Assembly: GCA_937880845.1 (NCBI GenBank)
Contig: CALFLL010000008.1
Location: 1 to 32,277, forward strand
Direction: 5' to 3'
DNA from: an uncultured Drancourtella sp.
GTDB taxonomy: Bacteria; Bacillota; Clostridia; Lachnospirales; Lachnospiraceae
Length of the DNA stretch: 32,277 nucleotides
The position numbers and the translations under genes were made by a program. The notes beneath the pieces are model-generated. The model saw only the letters and a program-made list of their open reading frames with translations, searched no databases and was not told where the DNA came from. Shown piece by piece: positions 8,756-19,553 of this stretch. The first letter of the stretch is position 1; the number at the start of each line of letters is the position of its first letter.

Positions 8756-9895
8756 CTATTTATCTTCTTTTGTTTTGGATGAAAGTTCTTTTTTGAGGAT
8801 TTCCTCCAGATCCACTTCTTCCTGAAGCTGTCGGGCAAGGAGGATTTCCTCCGTCATCCCAGGTATGTATTCTTTGTTTTCAGGTTTTTCTCTTACCCCC
8901 GTTTCCTTGTTATCATAAAATTTTTCTGTTTCTTTTTCAAGATTTTCTTTCTCTGCCCGTTCTTCCTTATCAGGTCTCCGTCTGCTAATCTGTTTTACCT
9001 TTTTTTCCGGTACCGATACAGAAACTTTCGGAATGGCTTTGACATAATAATAGTACTCATCATCTTCATATTGAAACTTCTCTGCTCTGGAATAATCTAC
9101 AGAAAAAATGAAAAATTCCAATATCAAAGCCAATATTGCAGAAATGATATTTCCTACAATAATCATAGCATAAGAAATCACAAAATGAAATGCTATACTT
9201 CCTGCAACGATCACAATCAAATCTGCGATCACACCTGCTACAATGGCAATCTTCCATGAATGATCCACAGAACTTTTCCTTACATTATATACAACAAGAA
9301 AAGCAAGTGCTGCTGCCGCAATGTAGACCCACATTTCTTTATTCTGGAGAATCTGTGTTGCAAACAGTGTCATTTCCCCTGCCACTCCATCTGCTCCTGT
9401 AACTGTTGTGGCGGATGTTTCCAGATAATTTATCATATAATACACCATGGTTCCAAAAGCAATCGGAAGAATGCATATCGGTGTCGCTGTCAATGCAAAT
9501 GCGACAGGAACCACAAACGGAATTTTAAAGAAAAATGCTACCAGCATTAAAAGCACGATCAATGATCTGCCCGGTGTAAAGCGGAAATAAAACACGAACA
9601 GAATCAAGAACAGTGCAAATGCGATCAGCATTACTCCTTTTGACAAGAAAAACATATGAATCATGATCAGCACCGCCGCCGCAAGCACCGTAAAAGTACC
9701 CGGAAGTAATGCACAGATAACAGAAAGCACCGTAGTTACAAGAGGATTCGCCAGTTGAGCGGCAAAGCCTATTTTTGAATTGATCAAATAAAACACAACA
9801 AAGGCAAGAAACAACTGTATCACTTTGTCTACGCCTTTTGAATACTTGGCATAAAATGCCTGAAGTTGCTCTTTCAATACAAACAGATTACTCAT
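8756..9895 (-). CDS. Multi-pass membrane protein of unknown function upstream of cdaA
   Basis: 379 residues, not assigned to a named family. Residues about 20-285 are strongly hydrophobic with roughly nine to ten membrane segments, including LFLAFVVFYLINSKIGFAAQ and ALFLILFVFYFRFTPGR. The last 90 residues are charged and probably cytoplasmic (EEDDEYYYY-type acidic and tyrosine patch, basic ISRRRPDKEE, then Glu/Lys-rich helix to the end). Its ATG overlaps the previous stop by one base (TAATG), so translation is coupled to the small membrane protein before it. cdaA follows after 59 bp. Operon position suggests a link to envelope or osmotic homeostasis or to CdaA itself; this is inference. Some databases label similar proteins ABC permeases, but I see no supporting motif. 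Confidence 0.8.
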   Translation of the reverse strand: MSNLFVLKEQLQAFYAKYSKGVDKVIQLFLAFVVFYLINSKIGFAAQLANPLVTTVLSVICALLPGTFTVLAAAVLIMIHMFFLSKGVMLIAFALFLILFVFYFRFTPGRSLIVLLMLVAFFFKIPFVVPVAFALTATPICILPIAFGTMVYYMINYLETSATTVTGADGVAGEMTLFATQILQNKEMWVYIAAAALAFLVVYNVRKSSVDHSWKIAIVAGVIADLIVIVAGSIAFHFVISYAMIIVGNIISAILALILEFFIFSVDYSRAEKFQYEDDEYYYYVKAIPKVSVSVPEKKVKQISRRRPDKEERAEKENLEKETEKFYDNKETGVREKPENKEYIPGMTEEILLARQLQEEVDLEEILKKELSSKTKEDK

Positions 9896-10296
9896 TACTT
9901 CTTCTTCCTTTCCCTGTCATAAAATCGCTCCAGCTGCATCAACATGCGATGATATTTTTTCACTCGCCCCCGTGCTTTTGCATATTTTTTCTGGTAATAT
10001 CTGGAAGCAAAGATTCCATAACCTGCCATCAGCAAAAGATACACAATGAGTCCTGCCAATATCAGTATTACAAATGTAAAAAGTCCGGCATTTTCCAATA
10101 AACCGTCCATACAGGTAACCACAAGCAAACCTATGATCATCCCATATCCTACCGTGATCCAGATAAGTGTCCAGATGGTCTGCAGACTTGTATAATCCTT
10201 TTTATAATAAGAACTGATCTTCATGTCTTCACTGCCCTGTTTTTCTTCATATAGAGCCATTTTGTTCATCAATCTTATTTTTTCTTTATTAACCAT
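9895..10296 (-). CDS. Small two-helix membrane protein, first gene of the c-di-AMP operon
   Basis: 133 residues from the ATG at 10294-10296, which has GAGGTG about 4 bp upstream. A longer frame to 10386 would run through the operon promoter and into comF, so it was rejected. Two hydrophobic segments (about 42-62 and 70-95) are flanked by a polar N-terminus and a strongly basic C-terminus (SRYYQKKYAKARGRVKKYHR). Family not recognised. The stop overlaps the next ATG by one base. Function unknown. Confidence 0.7.
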   Translation of the reverse strand: MVNKEKIRLMNKMALYEEKQGSEDMKISSYYKKDYTSLQTIWTLIWITVGYGMIIGLLVVTCMDGLLENAGLFTFVILILAGLIVYLLLMAGYGIFASRYYQKKYAKARGRVKKYHRMLMQLERFYDRERKKK

Positions 10297-10327
10297 AAAA
10301 CACCTCGGTCCATTCTGTAATGTAAAC

Positions 10328-10344
10328 GTATGCAACATGCATAC
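10328..10344. promoter_or_regulatory. Possible operator palindrome in the leader of the c-di-AMP operon
   Basis: GTATGC-AACAT-GCATAC is a perfect 6-bp inverted repeat with a 5-bp centre. It lies 13 bp downstream of the -10 box, at about +6 to +23, where a bound repressor would block transcription. The family of any binding protein is not recognised. Confidence 0.35.
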
Positions 10345-10356
10345 AAAACTATGTTC

Positions 10357-10385
10357 AGTATAACAAAAATCATATATCTTGTCCA
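10357..10385 (-). promoter_or_regulatory. Sigma-A promoter of the c-di-AMP operon
   Basis: On the minus strand TGGACA (10385-10380) and TATACT (10362-10357) are separated by 17 bp. The -35 box overlaps the last codons of comF. It drives the membrane-protein/cdaA/cdaR/HPr unit, which ends at the 6211-6273 terminator. Confidence 0.75.
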
Positions 10386-11077
10386 ATACTTATCGTTAAA
10401 AAACAGACCCTCTTTACTCCTGCTTTTTTTAACGTTTTCGCTGCCTCGTTGATGGTATTTCCCGTCGTATAAATATCATCCAGCAAAATTACGGAAGACG
10501 GCAAACGGCAGGTTGATTTTATTTGAAAAACCCCTTCCAGATTTCTCTTTCTTGCTTCTTTTGACAGTCTTTTCTGAGCTTTCACTTCCTTTGTCCGTAT
10601 CAGACCGTTTTTGATAACAGGGATTCCTGTTTGTTTTGACAGCTCTTTTGCCAGTATTTCCGCCTGGTTATAGCCCCGTTCCCGTTTCTTTTTATTCATC
10701 ATGGGAATGGGAATCAATGCGTCTGCTTTCCATCTTTTTATTTCATTTCCATACTGACTTACCCATTCCCCGGCATAAAAAGTTCCGTAAATCCTTCGAT
10801 TATGGAATTTAAACTGATAAACGGAATCGCTGACAGGAGCCCTGTGGACCCAAAGACTTCTTCCTTCATCATAAAAGCAATACTTCCCCCGAATTCTTTC
10901 GAAGCAATCATTGCAATATTCTTTCTGCTCACTATCCAACGGTTTCCCGCATCGTTTGCATCTCGGTTCCTGTATGTATTGTATTTTTTTCATGCATGCG
11001 TCGCATATCCTTTCCCGCTTTACTTTTCCGCAAAACGGGCATACATGCGGGTAAACAAAGTCTAATATTGTTTTCAT
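10370..11077 (-). CDS. comF: ComF family phosphoribosyltransferase-like competence protein
   Basis: 235 residues, normal length. The N-terminus holds two zinc-finger-like pairs: Cys13, 16, 25, 28 (CPFCG, ICDAC) and Cys40, 43, 55, 58 (CKRCG, CNDC). The C-terminal half is a PRTase fold with the PRPP loop VILLDDIYTTGNT. A middle segment with ERGYNQAEILAKELS is typical of ComF/GntX. ComF proteins support DNA uptake by transformation in several bacteria, but they are also conserved in species not known to be competent. It lies 42 bp after recD2. No clear ribosome binding site precedes the ATG, so translation may depend on readthrough from recD2. Confidence 0.92.
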   Translation of the reverse strand: MKTILDFVYPHVCPFCGKVKRERICDACMKKIQYIQEPRCKRCGKPLDSEQKEYCNDCFERIRGKYCFYDEGRSLWVHRAPVSDSVYQFKFHNRRIYGTFYAGEWVSQYGNEIKRWKADALIPIPMMNKKKRERGYNQAEILAKELSKQTGIPVIKNGLIRTKEVKAQKRLSKEARKRNLEGVFQIKSTCRLPSSVILLDDIYTTGNTINEAAKTLKKAGVKRVCFLTISIGQDI

Positions 11078-11119
11078 ATGTTTTGTAAACTCTGACGCTT
11101 TCCCATGTCTTTCTCAAAC

Positions 11120-13330
11120 CTATAAAAACAATCGAATCTGTTCTGCAAGTGAAGTGTTTCTTTTTTGCTCCTCTACATTCTGTATCATCTGCTGAAATAC
11201 ACTTTCACTTCCTACCAGTGTTACACATTTTTTTGCTCTTGTTACTGCCGTATATAAAAGGTTTCTGCAATATAGCTGTCGTGGTCCCGGAAGTAGTGGT
11301 ATAAGGACCGCCGGGTATTCGCTTCCCTGTGATTTATGGATTGTAACGGCATAAGCAAGATCCAGCTCATCCAACATTTTAAACGGATATTTTACTTTTC
11401 TTTTTTCATCATATTCCACTTCCAATGTTTCGTCATATGTATTGATTTCTGTAATAATCCCCATGTCACCATTAAAAACCCCAATACCTTTATCAACCAC
11501 CAATCCGTATTTCGTTGCAATTTCCCACTCCAACTGATAGTTGTTTTTCACCTGCATGACTTTGTCGCCAATCCGAAATATTTTTTCTCCGTATTCTTTT
11601 TCCTCTTTTTGGGGAGAAGGAGGATTTAAATATCTCTGTAGGATTTTATTTAGCCTTTCTACTCCAAGAAGACCTTTTTTGGTCGGCGTTAAAACCTGAA
11701 TATCCGTCATTTTTGCATCTACATAAGATGGCAGTTTTTTCTGTATCAACGTCAGCAAAACACTGATTATCACATTTGCATCCTGTCTTCTTAAAAAAAA
11801 GAAATCACGACTCTTATTATCGATGCGTACTTCTTTCCCTTCATTGATCTTATGAGCATTGACAACAATGTCACTTTCCTGTGCCTGTCTGAAAATTTTT
11901 GTCAGCATCATGACCGGAAATGCTTCCGAATCAATCAAATCTTTTAAAACCTTTCCCGGTCCAACGGAAGGAAGCTGATTGATATCTCCCACAAGAATCA
12001 ATCTTGTTCCCGGAACAATGGCTGATAAAAGTGCATGCATCACCGGCAGATCTACCATTGACGTTTCATCAATGATCACTACATCTGTTTCCAGAGGATT
12101 TTCTCTGTTTCTTCCGAATCCTCCCGTGTCCTGTTCTTCCGGATTTCCGTTTACTTCAAGCAGACGGTGGATGGTTTTTGCTTCATAACCGGTAGCTTCC
12201 GTCATTCTTTTTGCAGCCCTTCCTGTAGGTGCCGCCAGGCAGATATCCATTCCCTGACTTTGGAAATATTGGATCATGGCATTGATGGTTGTGGTCTTTC
12301 CCGTTCCCGGTCCTCCTGTCAGTATAAAAATACCGTTTTTGGCAGCTTCTGCCACTGCTTCTCTTTGTCTTTCATCCAGTTCATAGTCACTGTATTCTTC
12401 AATTTTCCGTATCCTTCGGACAATCAGATCATCCGGTTCTTCATATTTCATACTCAGATCACAAAGCATTTTTGCCGTATTCATTTCCATATAATAATAT
12501 CTTGCAGTATAAACTCTCACCGACTCTTCCGTTTTCTTAACGACTATTTTTCTTTCCATCGCCAGATCCATAAGATATTTGCCTATATCTTGAATTTCCA
12601 CCTGCAAAAGTTCCGATGCCTTTCCGAGAAGTATCTTTTCTTCTAAAAAAATATGTCCTTCTGCCACGCTTTGCAGCAACACATAAAAGATCCCGCTTCG
12701 TATACGAAAATCCGAATCTGTATGAATTCCTATTTTCGATGCGATCTCATCAGCAGTACGGAATCCTACTCCTTCAATATCATCTGCAAGCCGATATGGA
12801 TTTTCTTCTAAAATCCCATACACTCCGGTGCCGTATTTTTTATAAATTTTCACTGCGAGATTGATGGAAATCCCATATTTCTGTAAATAGATCATGGCTT
12901 GTCGCAAATCTTTTTTTTCTTCTATTTGAGATGAGATTTCTCTTGCTTTTCTCTCACTGATCCCTTTGATCTCCGCAAGACGCTCCGGTTCCTCTTCCAT
13001 GATGCGGAAAGTTTCTTCCCTGAACTTTGCCACGATCTTCCCGGCCAATGCCGGACCGATTCCTTTAACTGCCCCGGATCCAAGATAACGTTCAATCGCC
13101 TCCAGGTCTTCCGGTTCTTTTACTTTATGGTTCATAACCTGAAGCTGCATTCCATAGGACGGATGCATGGTATATTCTCCTTCCAGCTCCAGAAATTCTC
13201 CTTCCGAAATATAGGAAAATTTGCCTACACAGGTTAATTCCCCGTTTTCATTATTAAATTGGAACACTGTATATCCATTCTCTTCATTACGGAAAATAAT
13301 GTGGTCTATATATCCCGTTATCTTTTCCAA
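11120..13330 (-). CDS. recD2: RecD2-type ATP-dependent DNA helicase
   Basis: 736 residues starting at a TTG (13328-13330) preceded by GGAGGAG. An N-terminal OB-like region (EKITGYIDHIIFRNEENGYTV) is followed by helix-hairpin-helix repeats (about 85-190), then SF1B helicase motifs: Walker A GGPGTGKTTT (339-348), motif Ia AAPTGRAAKRM, Walker B VVIIDETSMVD (about 417-427), GDINQLPSVGPG, and C-terminal VTIHKSQGSEYP and LLYTAVTRAK. This is the stand-alone RecD2/YrrC form, a 5-prime to 3-prime helicase used in repair and replication fork maintenance without RecBC. It lies 72 bp after mreB with a hairpin between. Confidence 0.95.
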   Translation of the reverse strand: MEKITGYIDHIIFRNEENGYTVFQFNNENGELTCVGKFSYISEGEFLELEGEYTMHPSYGMQLQVMNHKVKEPEDLEAIERYLGSGAVKGIGPALAGKIVAKFREETFRIMEEEPERLAEIKGISERKAREISSQIEEKKDLRQAMIYLQKYGISINLAVKIYKKYGTGVYGILEENPYRLADDIEGVGFRTADEIASKIGIHTDSDFRIRSGIFYVLLQSVAEGHIFLEEKILLGKASELLQVEIQDIGKYLMDLAMERKIVVKKTEESVRVYTARYYYMEMNTAKMLCDLSMKYEEPDDLIVRRIRKIEEYSDYELDERQREAVAEAAKNGIFILTGGPGTGKTTTINAMIQYFQSQGMDICLAAPTGRAAKRMTEATGYEAKTIHRLLEVNGNPEEQDTGGFGRNRENPLETDVVIIDETSMVDLPVMHALLSAIVPGTRLILVGDINQLPSVGPGKVLKDLIDSEAFPVMMLTKIFRQAQESDIVVNAHKINEGKEVRIDNKSRDFFFLRRQDANVIISVLLTLIQKKLPSYVDAKMTDIQVLTPTKKGLLGVERLNKILQRYLNPPSPQKEEKEYGEKIFRIGDKVMQVKNNYQLEWEIATKYGLVVDKGIGVFNGDMGIITEINTYDETLEVEYDEKRKVKYPFKMLDELDLAYAVTIHKSQGSEYPAVLIPLLPGPRQLYCRNLLYTAVTRAKKCVTLVGSESVFQQMIQNVEEQKRNTSLAEQIRLFL

Positions 13331-13356
13331 TTTTCTCCTCCGTCAATGATGAAGAA

Positions 13357-13390
13357 AACTGCTGCAGGCAATCATTCTCCTGCAGCAGTT
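13357..13390 (-). terminator. Hairpin after mreB, probable weak terminator
   Basis: A 12-bp perfect inverted repeat (AACTGCTGCAGG at 13357-13368 with its complement at 13379-13390) has a 10-base loop. On the minus strand it is followed by TTTTCTTCATC, a short U tract. No convincing promoter for recD2 was seen after it, so partial readthrough from mreB is likely. Confidence 0.6.
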
Positions 13391-13402
13391 CCCCTCCTTT
13401 GC

Positions 13403-14401
13403 TTATGCATTAAACTTTTTATTCTCACTCATAAATTCTACAAACTGCCCTGTTCCGATTGCAACGACTTTCATCGGATCTTCTGCAGTCATCGTATTGA
13501 TTCCCGTTCTTTCTTCAATCAGTTCTTCCAATCCTCTCAGAAGAGCTCCTCCTCCCGTAAGAACAATTCCTCTGTCCAGGATATCCGCCGACAATTCCGG
13601 TGGTGTTCTTTCCAGCACTCCGATCACGGCTTCCACAATCTGGCTTGTAGGTTCACGTAAAGCTTCTTCTGTTTCGGATGAAGAAACGGTAACTGTTTTC
13701 GGAAGACCTGTTACAAGATTTCTTCCTCTTACCTCAATCTCTTCATCTTCTACCAACGGATACGTTGTTCCAATCCTGATTTTAATATCTTCGGCAGTAC
13801 GTTCTCCAATCAGAAGGTTGTGTTTCTTACGCATATAACGGACGATTGCCTCATCAAAGTCATCCCCTGCAATCTTAATGGATGTATTTACAACCGTACC
13901 ACCAAGAGAAATAACTGCAATATCCGAAGTACCTCCTCCGATATCCACGATCATATTTCCGCAAGCTTTAGAAATATCGATTCCTGCTCCGATGGCTGCT
14001 GCTACTGGCTCTTCAATCAGGTGTACTTCTCTTGCGCCGGCTGCAAAGGTTGCCTCTTCTACGGCTTTTTTCTCTACTTCCGTCACACCGCTTGGCACAC
14101 ACACACTGATACGCGGTTTTTTAAATGTGCGCTTTCCAAGGGCTTTCTGTACAAAATATTTGATCATTTTTTCTGTAACGGTATAATCCGAAATTACACC
14201 CTGGCGCAACGGCCTCACTGCCACAATATTTCCTGGTGTTCTTCCAAGCATCAAACGTGCTTCTTCTCCAATGGCCCGAATCGCATTTGTATCTCTGTCA
14301 AATGCAACTACGGAAGGCTCTTTTAATACTACGCCTTTTCCTTTTACATATACAAGAACACTGGCCGTTCCCAAGTCAATTCCAATATCTACTGATGACA
14401 T
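13403..14401 (-). CDS. mreB: Rod-shape determining protein, MreB/Mbl family
   Basis: 332 residues, normal length, with the actin fold signatures: phosphate-1 loop DIGIDLGTASVLVYVKGKG, connector GVTEVEKKAVEEA, phosphate-2 loop DIGGGTSDIAVISLGG and adenosine motif TGGGALLRGLEELI. It forms membrane-bound filaments that organise lateral wall synthesis. mreC and mreD are not next to it, so it may be an Mbl-like paralogue rather than the mreBCD copy; family members are hard to separate by eye. The ATG is preceded by AAAGGGG, and a sigma-A-like promoter lies about 110 bp upstream. Confidence 0.93.
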   Translation of the reverse strand: MSSVDIGIDLGTASVLVYVKGKGVVLKEPSVVAFDRDTNAIRAIGEEARLMLGRTPGNIVAVRPLRQGVISDYTVTEKMIKYFVQKALGKRTFKKPRISVCVPSGVTEVEKKAVEEATFAAGAREVHLIEEPVAAAIGAGIDISKACGNMIVDIGGGTSDIAVISLGGTVVNTSIKIAGDDFDEAIVRYMRKKHNLLIGERTAEDIKIRIGTTYPLVEDEEIEVRGRNLVTGLPKTVTVSSSETEEALREPTSQIVEAVIGVLERTPPELSADILDRGIVLTGGGALLRGLEELIEERTGINTMTAEDPMKVVAIGTGQFVEFMSENKKFNA

Positions 14402-14511
14402 TAATTAAACCCCTTTCGCAAATCCCATCTATATTCAACTATCTTTTGTCCGGTATGGTTTCTTTCGTATGCACGTACTCATAAACTGCTGTTTCACAGC
14501 ATACATGTGTT

Positions 14512-14540
14512 ATTATAATCAATCTTTTTGTAAATGGAAA
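14512..14540 (-). promoter_or_regulatory. Probable promoter of mreB
   Basis: On the minus strand TTTCCA (14540-14535) and a perfect TATAAT (14517-14512) are spaced by 17 bp. The leader is about 105 bases and contains a small hairpin (GCTG-TGAAA-CAGC). Confidence 0.6.
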
Positions 14541-14566
14541 GAGTTTTTTCATAGAATCTTCAAGTT

Positions 14567-17401
14567 TTATTTTTTCTTAAGGAATGGAGCAAGATACTGC
14601 CCTGTATAGGACTGTGGACACTGTATGATCTCTTCCGGCGTTCCTTTTGTGATTACAGTTCCTCCTTTATCTCCTCCTTCCGGTCCCATATCGATAATAT
14701 AATCTGCCGTTTTAATGACATCCAAATTGTGCTCAATGACAATGACCGTATTGCCGTCGTCTGTCAGCCTTCTTAGAATTTCCGTCAGTTTATGGACATC
14801 AGCAAAATGCAGTCCTGTTGTCGGTTCATCCAGGATATAGACGGTTTTCCCCGTACTTCTCTTACTCAGTTCTGTTGCCAGTTTGATCCTCTGGGCCTCT
14901 CCTCCGGATAACGTGGTGGACGGCTGTCCCAGACGGATATAAGATAAACCGACATCATTAAGTGTTTCCATTTTTCTTCTGATACTTGGCACATTTTCAA
15001 AAAATCCCATTGCCTCTTCCACTGTCATGTCAAGTACATCGTAAATGCTCTTCCCTTTATATTTTACTTCCAGGGTTTCTCTGTTATATCGTTTTCCATG
15101 GCACACCTCACATGGCACATACACATCCGGCAGGAAATGCATTTCTATCTTAATGATGCCGTCTCCGCTGCAGGCTTCACATCTTCCGCCCTTTACATTG
15201 AAACTGAATCTTCCTTTTTTATATCCTCTTGCTTTTGCATCCGGAGTAGCCGCAAACAAATCCCGGATCAGATCAAACACTCCCGTATAAGTTGCCGGAT
15301 TGGATCTTGGCGTCCTTCCGATCGGAGACTGATCAATGGCAATGACTTTATCAAGTTGATCCAGTCCCTGAATTTCTTTATGTTTTCCCGGTATGGTCCT
15401 TGCATGATTCAGCACCTTCGCCAGCTTTTTATAAAGAATTTCATTGACAAGAGAACTCTTTCCTGAACCCGAAACTCCCGTCACACAAGTCATAACACCA
15501 AGAGGGATCTCCACATTCACATTTTTTAGATTGTTTTCCCGTGCACCTACAATTTTTAAATATCCGGATGGGGTTCTTCTTACTTCCGGGACCGGTATGC
15601 ACACACGCCCGCTAAGATAATCTCCTGTAACAGATCCCGGTGTATCCATAATCTCCTGTGCCGTCCCCTGTGCAACTACTTCTCCACCGTGTTCTCCGGC
15701 TCCCGGTCCGATATCCACAATGTGATCCGCCGCAAACATGGTATCCTCATCATGCTCTACGACAATCAAAGAATTTCCCAAATCTCTTAAATGTTTTAAT
15801 GTTTTTAACAACTTATCATTATCTCTTTGATGAAGTCCGATACTAGGTTCATCCAAAATATAGGCGACACCCACAAGTCCGGATCCAATCTGTGTCGCAA
15901 GACGGATTCTCTGAGCCTCTCCTCCCGACAAGGTTCCCGTGGCTCTGGCAAGAGTCAGATAATCCAAGCCCACATCCATCAAAAAACCGATTCTTGCACG
16001 GATTTCTTTTAAAATCTGTCCACCGATGAGCTGTTGGGTTTCCGTCAGTCGGAGTTCTTTCAGGAATTTCTGAAGATTTTCAATAGACATGGTTGTGATC
16101 TCGGCAATATTTTTCCCGCCAATGGTAACAGCAAGAGCTGCCGGTTTCAGTCTTTGTCCCTTACATGCATGGCACGGGGTAATTCTCATAAATGTTTCAT
16201 ACTCTGCTTTCATGGTATCCGATCCTGTTTCTCGGTATCTGCGTTCCACATTTTTGATCAGTCCCTCAAAAGCAACATCATAAACGCCTTCACCTCTTTG
16301 TCCTTTGTATTTTACCTTAACTTCTTTTCCGTTTGTTCCGTACAGAATAAGATCTTTGATTTTCTGTGGATACTCTTCATACGGTGTATCCAGATCAAAA
16401 TCATACGCTTCACACATGGCTTTCAAAATCGCATGGGTAAAACTGTTTGTATCTGTGCAGGACTGCCATCCAAGTACGGTAATGGCTCCCTGATTGATGC
16501 TTAAAGATTTATCCGGAATCATAAGTTCTTCGTCGAATTCCATCTTATAGCCAAGACCGAAACATTCCGGGCAGGCTCCGAACGGATTATTGAAAGAAAA
16601 ACTTCTCGGCTCAATCTCATCAATGCTGATTCCACAGTCCGGACAGGAAAAACTCTGACTGAAATTGATCGGTTCGCCTCCGATCACATCTACGATCAAA
16701 AGTCCTTCCGAAAGTCCAAGTACCGTTTCAATGGAGTCTGTCAGTCTTTTCTGAATATCCGGCTTCACAACAAGACGGTCTACCACGATCTCGATATTAT
16801 GTTTGATGTTTTTTTCCAGCTTGATCTCTTCTGTCAGTTCATACATATTTTCGTCTATCCGTACTCTGACATATCCGCTTTTCTTTGCCTTTTCCAGTAC
16901 CTTTGCATGAGTTCCTTTCCGTCCCCGCACGACCGGTGCAAGAAGCTGTATCTTTGTACGCTCCGGAAGCTCCATGATCTGATCCGTCATCTGGTCTACA
17001 GTCTGCTTTTTGATTTCTTTTCCGCAGACCGGACAATGAGGAATTCCCACTCTCGCATACAAAAGTCGAAAATAATCATAAATTTCCGTGACCGTTCCTA
17101 CCGTAGACCTTGGGTTTCTGTTGGTAGATTTCTGATCGATGGAAATAGCCGGAGACAGTCCTTCAATGCTTTCTACATTTGGCTTTTCCATCTGTCCCAA
17201 AAATTGTCTTGCATAAGAAGACAAAGATTCCATGTATCTTCTCTGGCCTTCCGCATAAATGGTATCAAAAGCAAGTGATGATTTACCGGAACCACTCAGT
17301 CCCGTTAGCACAACAAGTTCATTTCTTGGTATATCCAAACTGATATTTTTCAGATTATGTTCATTTGCTCCGCGTATGCGGATGTACTGTGTGTTCTCCA
17401 T
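14567..17401 (-). CDS. uvrA: Excinuclease ABC subunit A
   Basis: 944 residues, full length. Tandem ABC ATPase halves have Walker A motifs GLSGSGKSS (34-42) and GVSGSGKSSLVNE, and two LSGGEAQRI signatures. Zinc modules include CPVCG in the first insertion, CPDCG with CPEC, and the essential CEAC...CEVC module. It recognises helix-distorting DNA damage and loads UvrB in nucleotide excision repair. It lies 24 bp after uvrB, so the two form an operon. No clear terminator was seen before the mreB promoter. Confidence 0.98.
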   Translation of the reverse strand: MENTQYIRIRGANEHNLKNISLDIPRNELVVLTGLSGSGKSSLAFDTIYAEGQRRYMESLSSYARQFLGQMEKPNVESIEGLSPAISIDQKSTNRNPRSTVGTVTEIYDYFRLLYARVGIPHCPVCGKEIKKQTVDQMTDQIMELPERTKIQLLAPVVRGRKGTHAKVLEKAKKSGYVRVRIDENMYELTEEIKLEKNIKHNIEIVVDRLVVKPDIQKRLTDSIETVLGLSEGLLIVDVIGGEPINFSQSFSCPDCGISIDEIEPRSFSFNNPFGACPECFGLGYKMEFDEELMIPDKSLSINQGAITVLGWQSCTDTNSFTHAILKAMCEAYDFDLDTPYEEYPQKIKDLILYGTNGKEVKVKYKGQRGEGVYDVAFEGLIKNVERRYRETGSDTMKAEYETFMRITPCHACKGQRLKPAALAVTIGGKNIAEITTMSIENLQKFLKELRLTETQQLIGGQILKEIRARIGFLMDVGLDYLTLARATGTLSGGEAQRIRLATQIGSGLVGVAYILDEPSIGLHQRDNDKLLKTLKHLRDLGNSLIVVEHDEDTMFAADHIVDIGPGAGEHGGEVVAQGTAQEIMDTPGSVTGDYLSGRVCIPVPEVRRTPSGYLKIVGARENNLKNVNVEIPLGVMTCVTGVSGSGKSSLVNEILYKKLAKVLNHARTIPGKHKEIQGLDQLDKVIAIDQSPIGRTPRSNPATYTGVFDLIRDLFAATPDAKARGYKKGRFSFNVKGGRCEACSGDGIIKIEMHFLPDVYVPCEVCHGKRYNRETLEVKYKGKSIYDVLDMTVEEAMGFFENVPSIRRKMETLNDVGLSYIRLGQPSTTLSGGEAQRIKLATELSKRSTGKTVYILDEPTTGLHFADVHKLTEILRRLTDDGNTVIVIEHNLDVIKTADYIIDMGPEGGDKGGTVITKGTPEEIIQCPQSYTGQYLAPFLKKK

Positions 17402-17425
17402 TTTTTACTCCTGTCCTCTGCCTGT

Positions 17426-19411
<1,986 letters not shown>

Positions 19412-19454
19412 AGAAATCTCCTTTACGAATCTAGTATTTTCATTCTCTTCCGCT

Positions 19455-19463
19455 ATTATAGCA
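19455..19463 (-). promoter_or_regulatory. Extended -10 promoter of uvrBA
   Basis: TGCTATAAT on the minus strand is a consensus extended -10 element (TGnTATAAT). The -35 position, 17 bp upstream, is poor and falls at the edge of the hairpin 19476-19513. It lies 44 bp before the uvrB ATG. Confidence 0.65.
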
Positions 19464-19475
19464 AAATATAAAAAG

Positions 19476-19513
19476 AAAGTACAGAACAAACCCGAATGTT
19501 TGTTCTGTACTTT
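19476..19513 (-). terminator. Terminator of the OLD-family gene, overlapping the uvrB control region
   Basis: A perfect 16-bp inverted repeat (AAAGTACAGAACAAAC with its complement) has a 6-base loop and is followed on the minus strand by CTTTTTATATTTT. It lies about 40 bp after the stop of the upstream nuclease gene. The same sequence carries an SOS-box-like motif at 19493-19506 and reaches the -35 region of uvrB. Confidence 0.7.
19493..19506. promoter_or_regulatory. Candidate LexA (SOS) box upstream of uvrBA
   Basis: The minus strand reads AGAACAAACATTCG. The core GAAC-AAAC-ATTC differs at one position from the Gram-positive LexA half-site layout GAAC-N4-GTTC. It lies about 30 bp upstream of the -10 box. 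uvrB is a standard LexA target in Firmicutes, which supports the reading. The imperfect match and the overlap with a hairpin keep confidence moderate. Confidence 0.45.
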
Positions 19514-19553
19514 TATCTCATATCTATTTTTCGCTGTTTTATTTTGTTCTCCT

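Noticed and set aside
10297..10386. N-terminal extension of the first c-di-AMP operon gene
   Set aside because: It would run through the promoter and leader palindrome and overlap comF. The internal ATG has GAGGTG.
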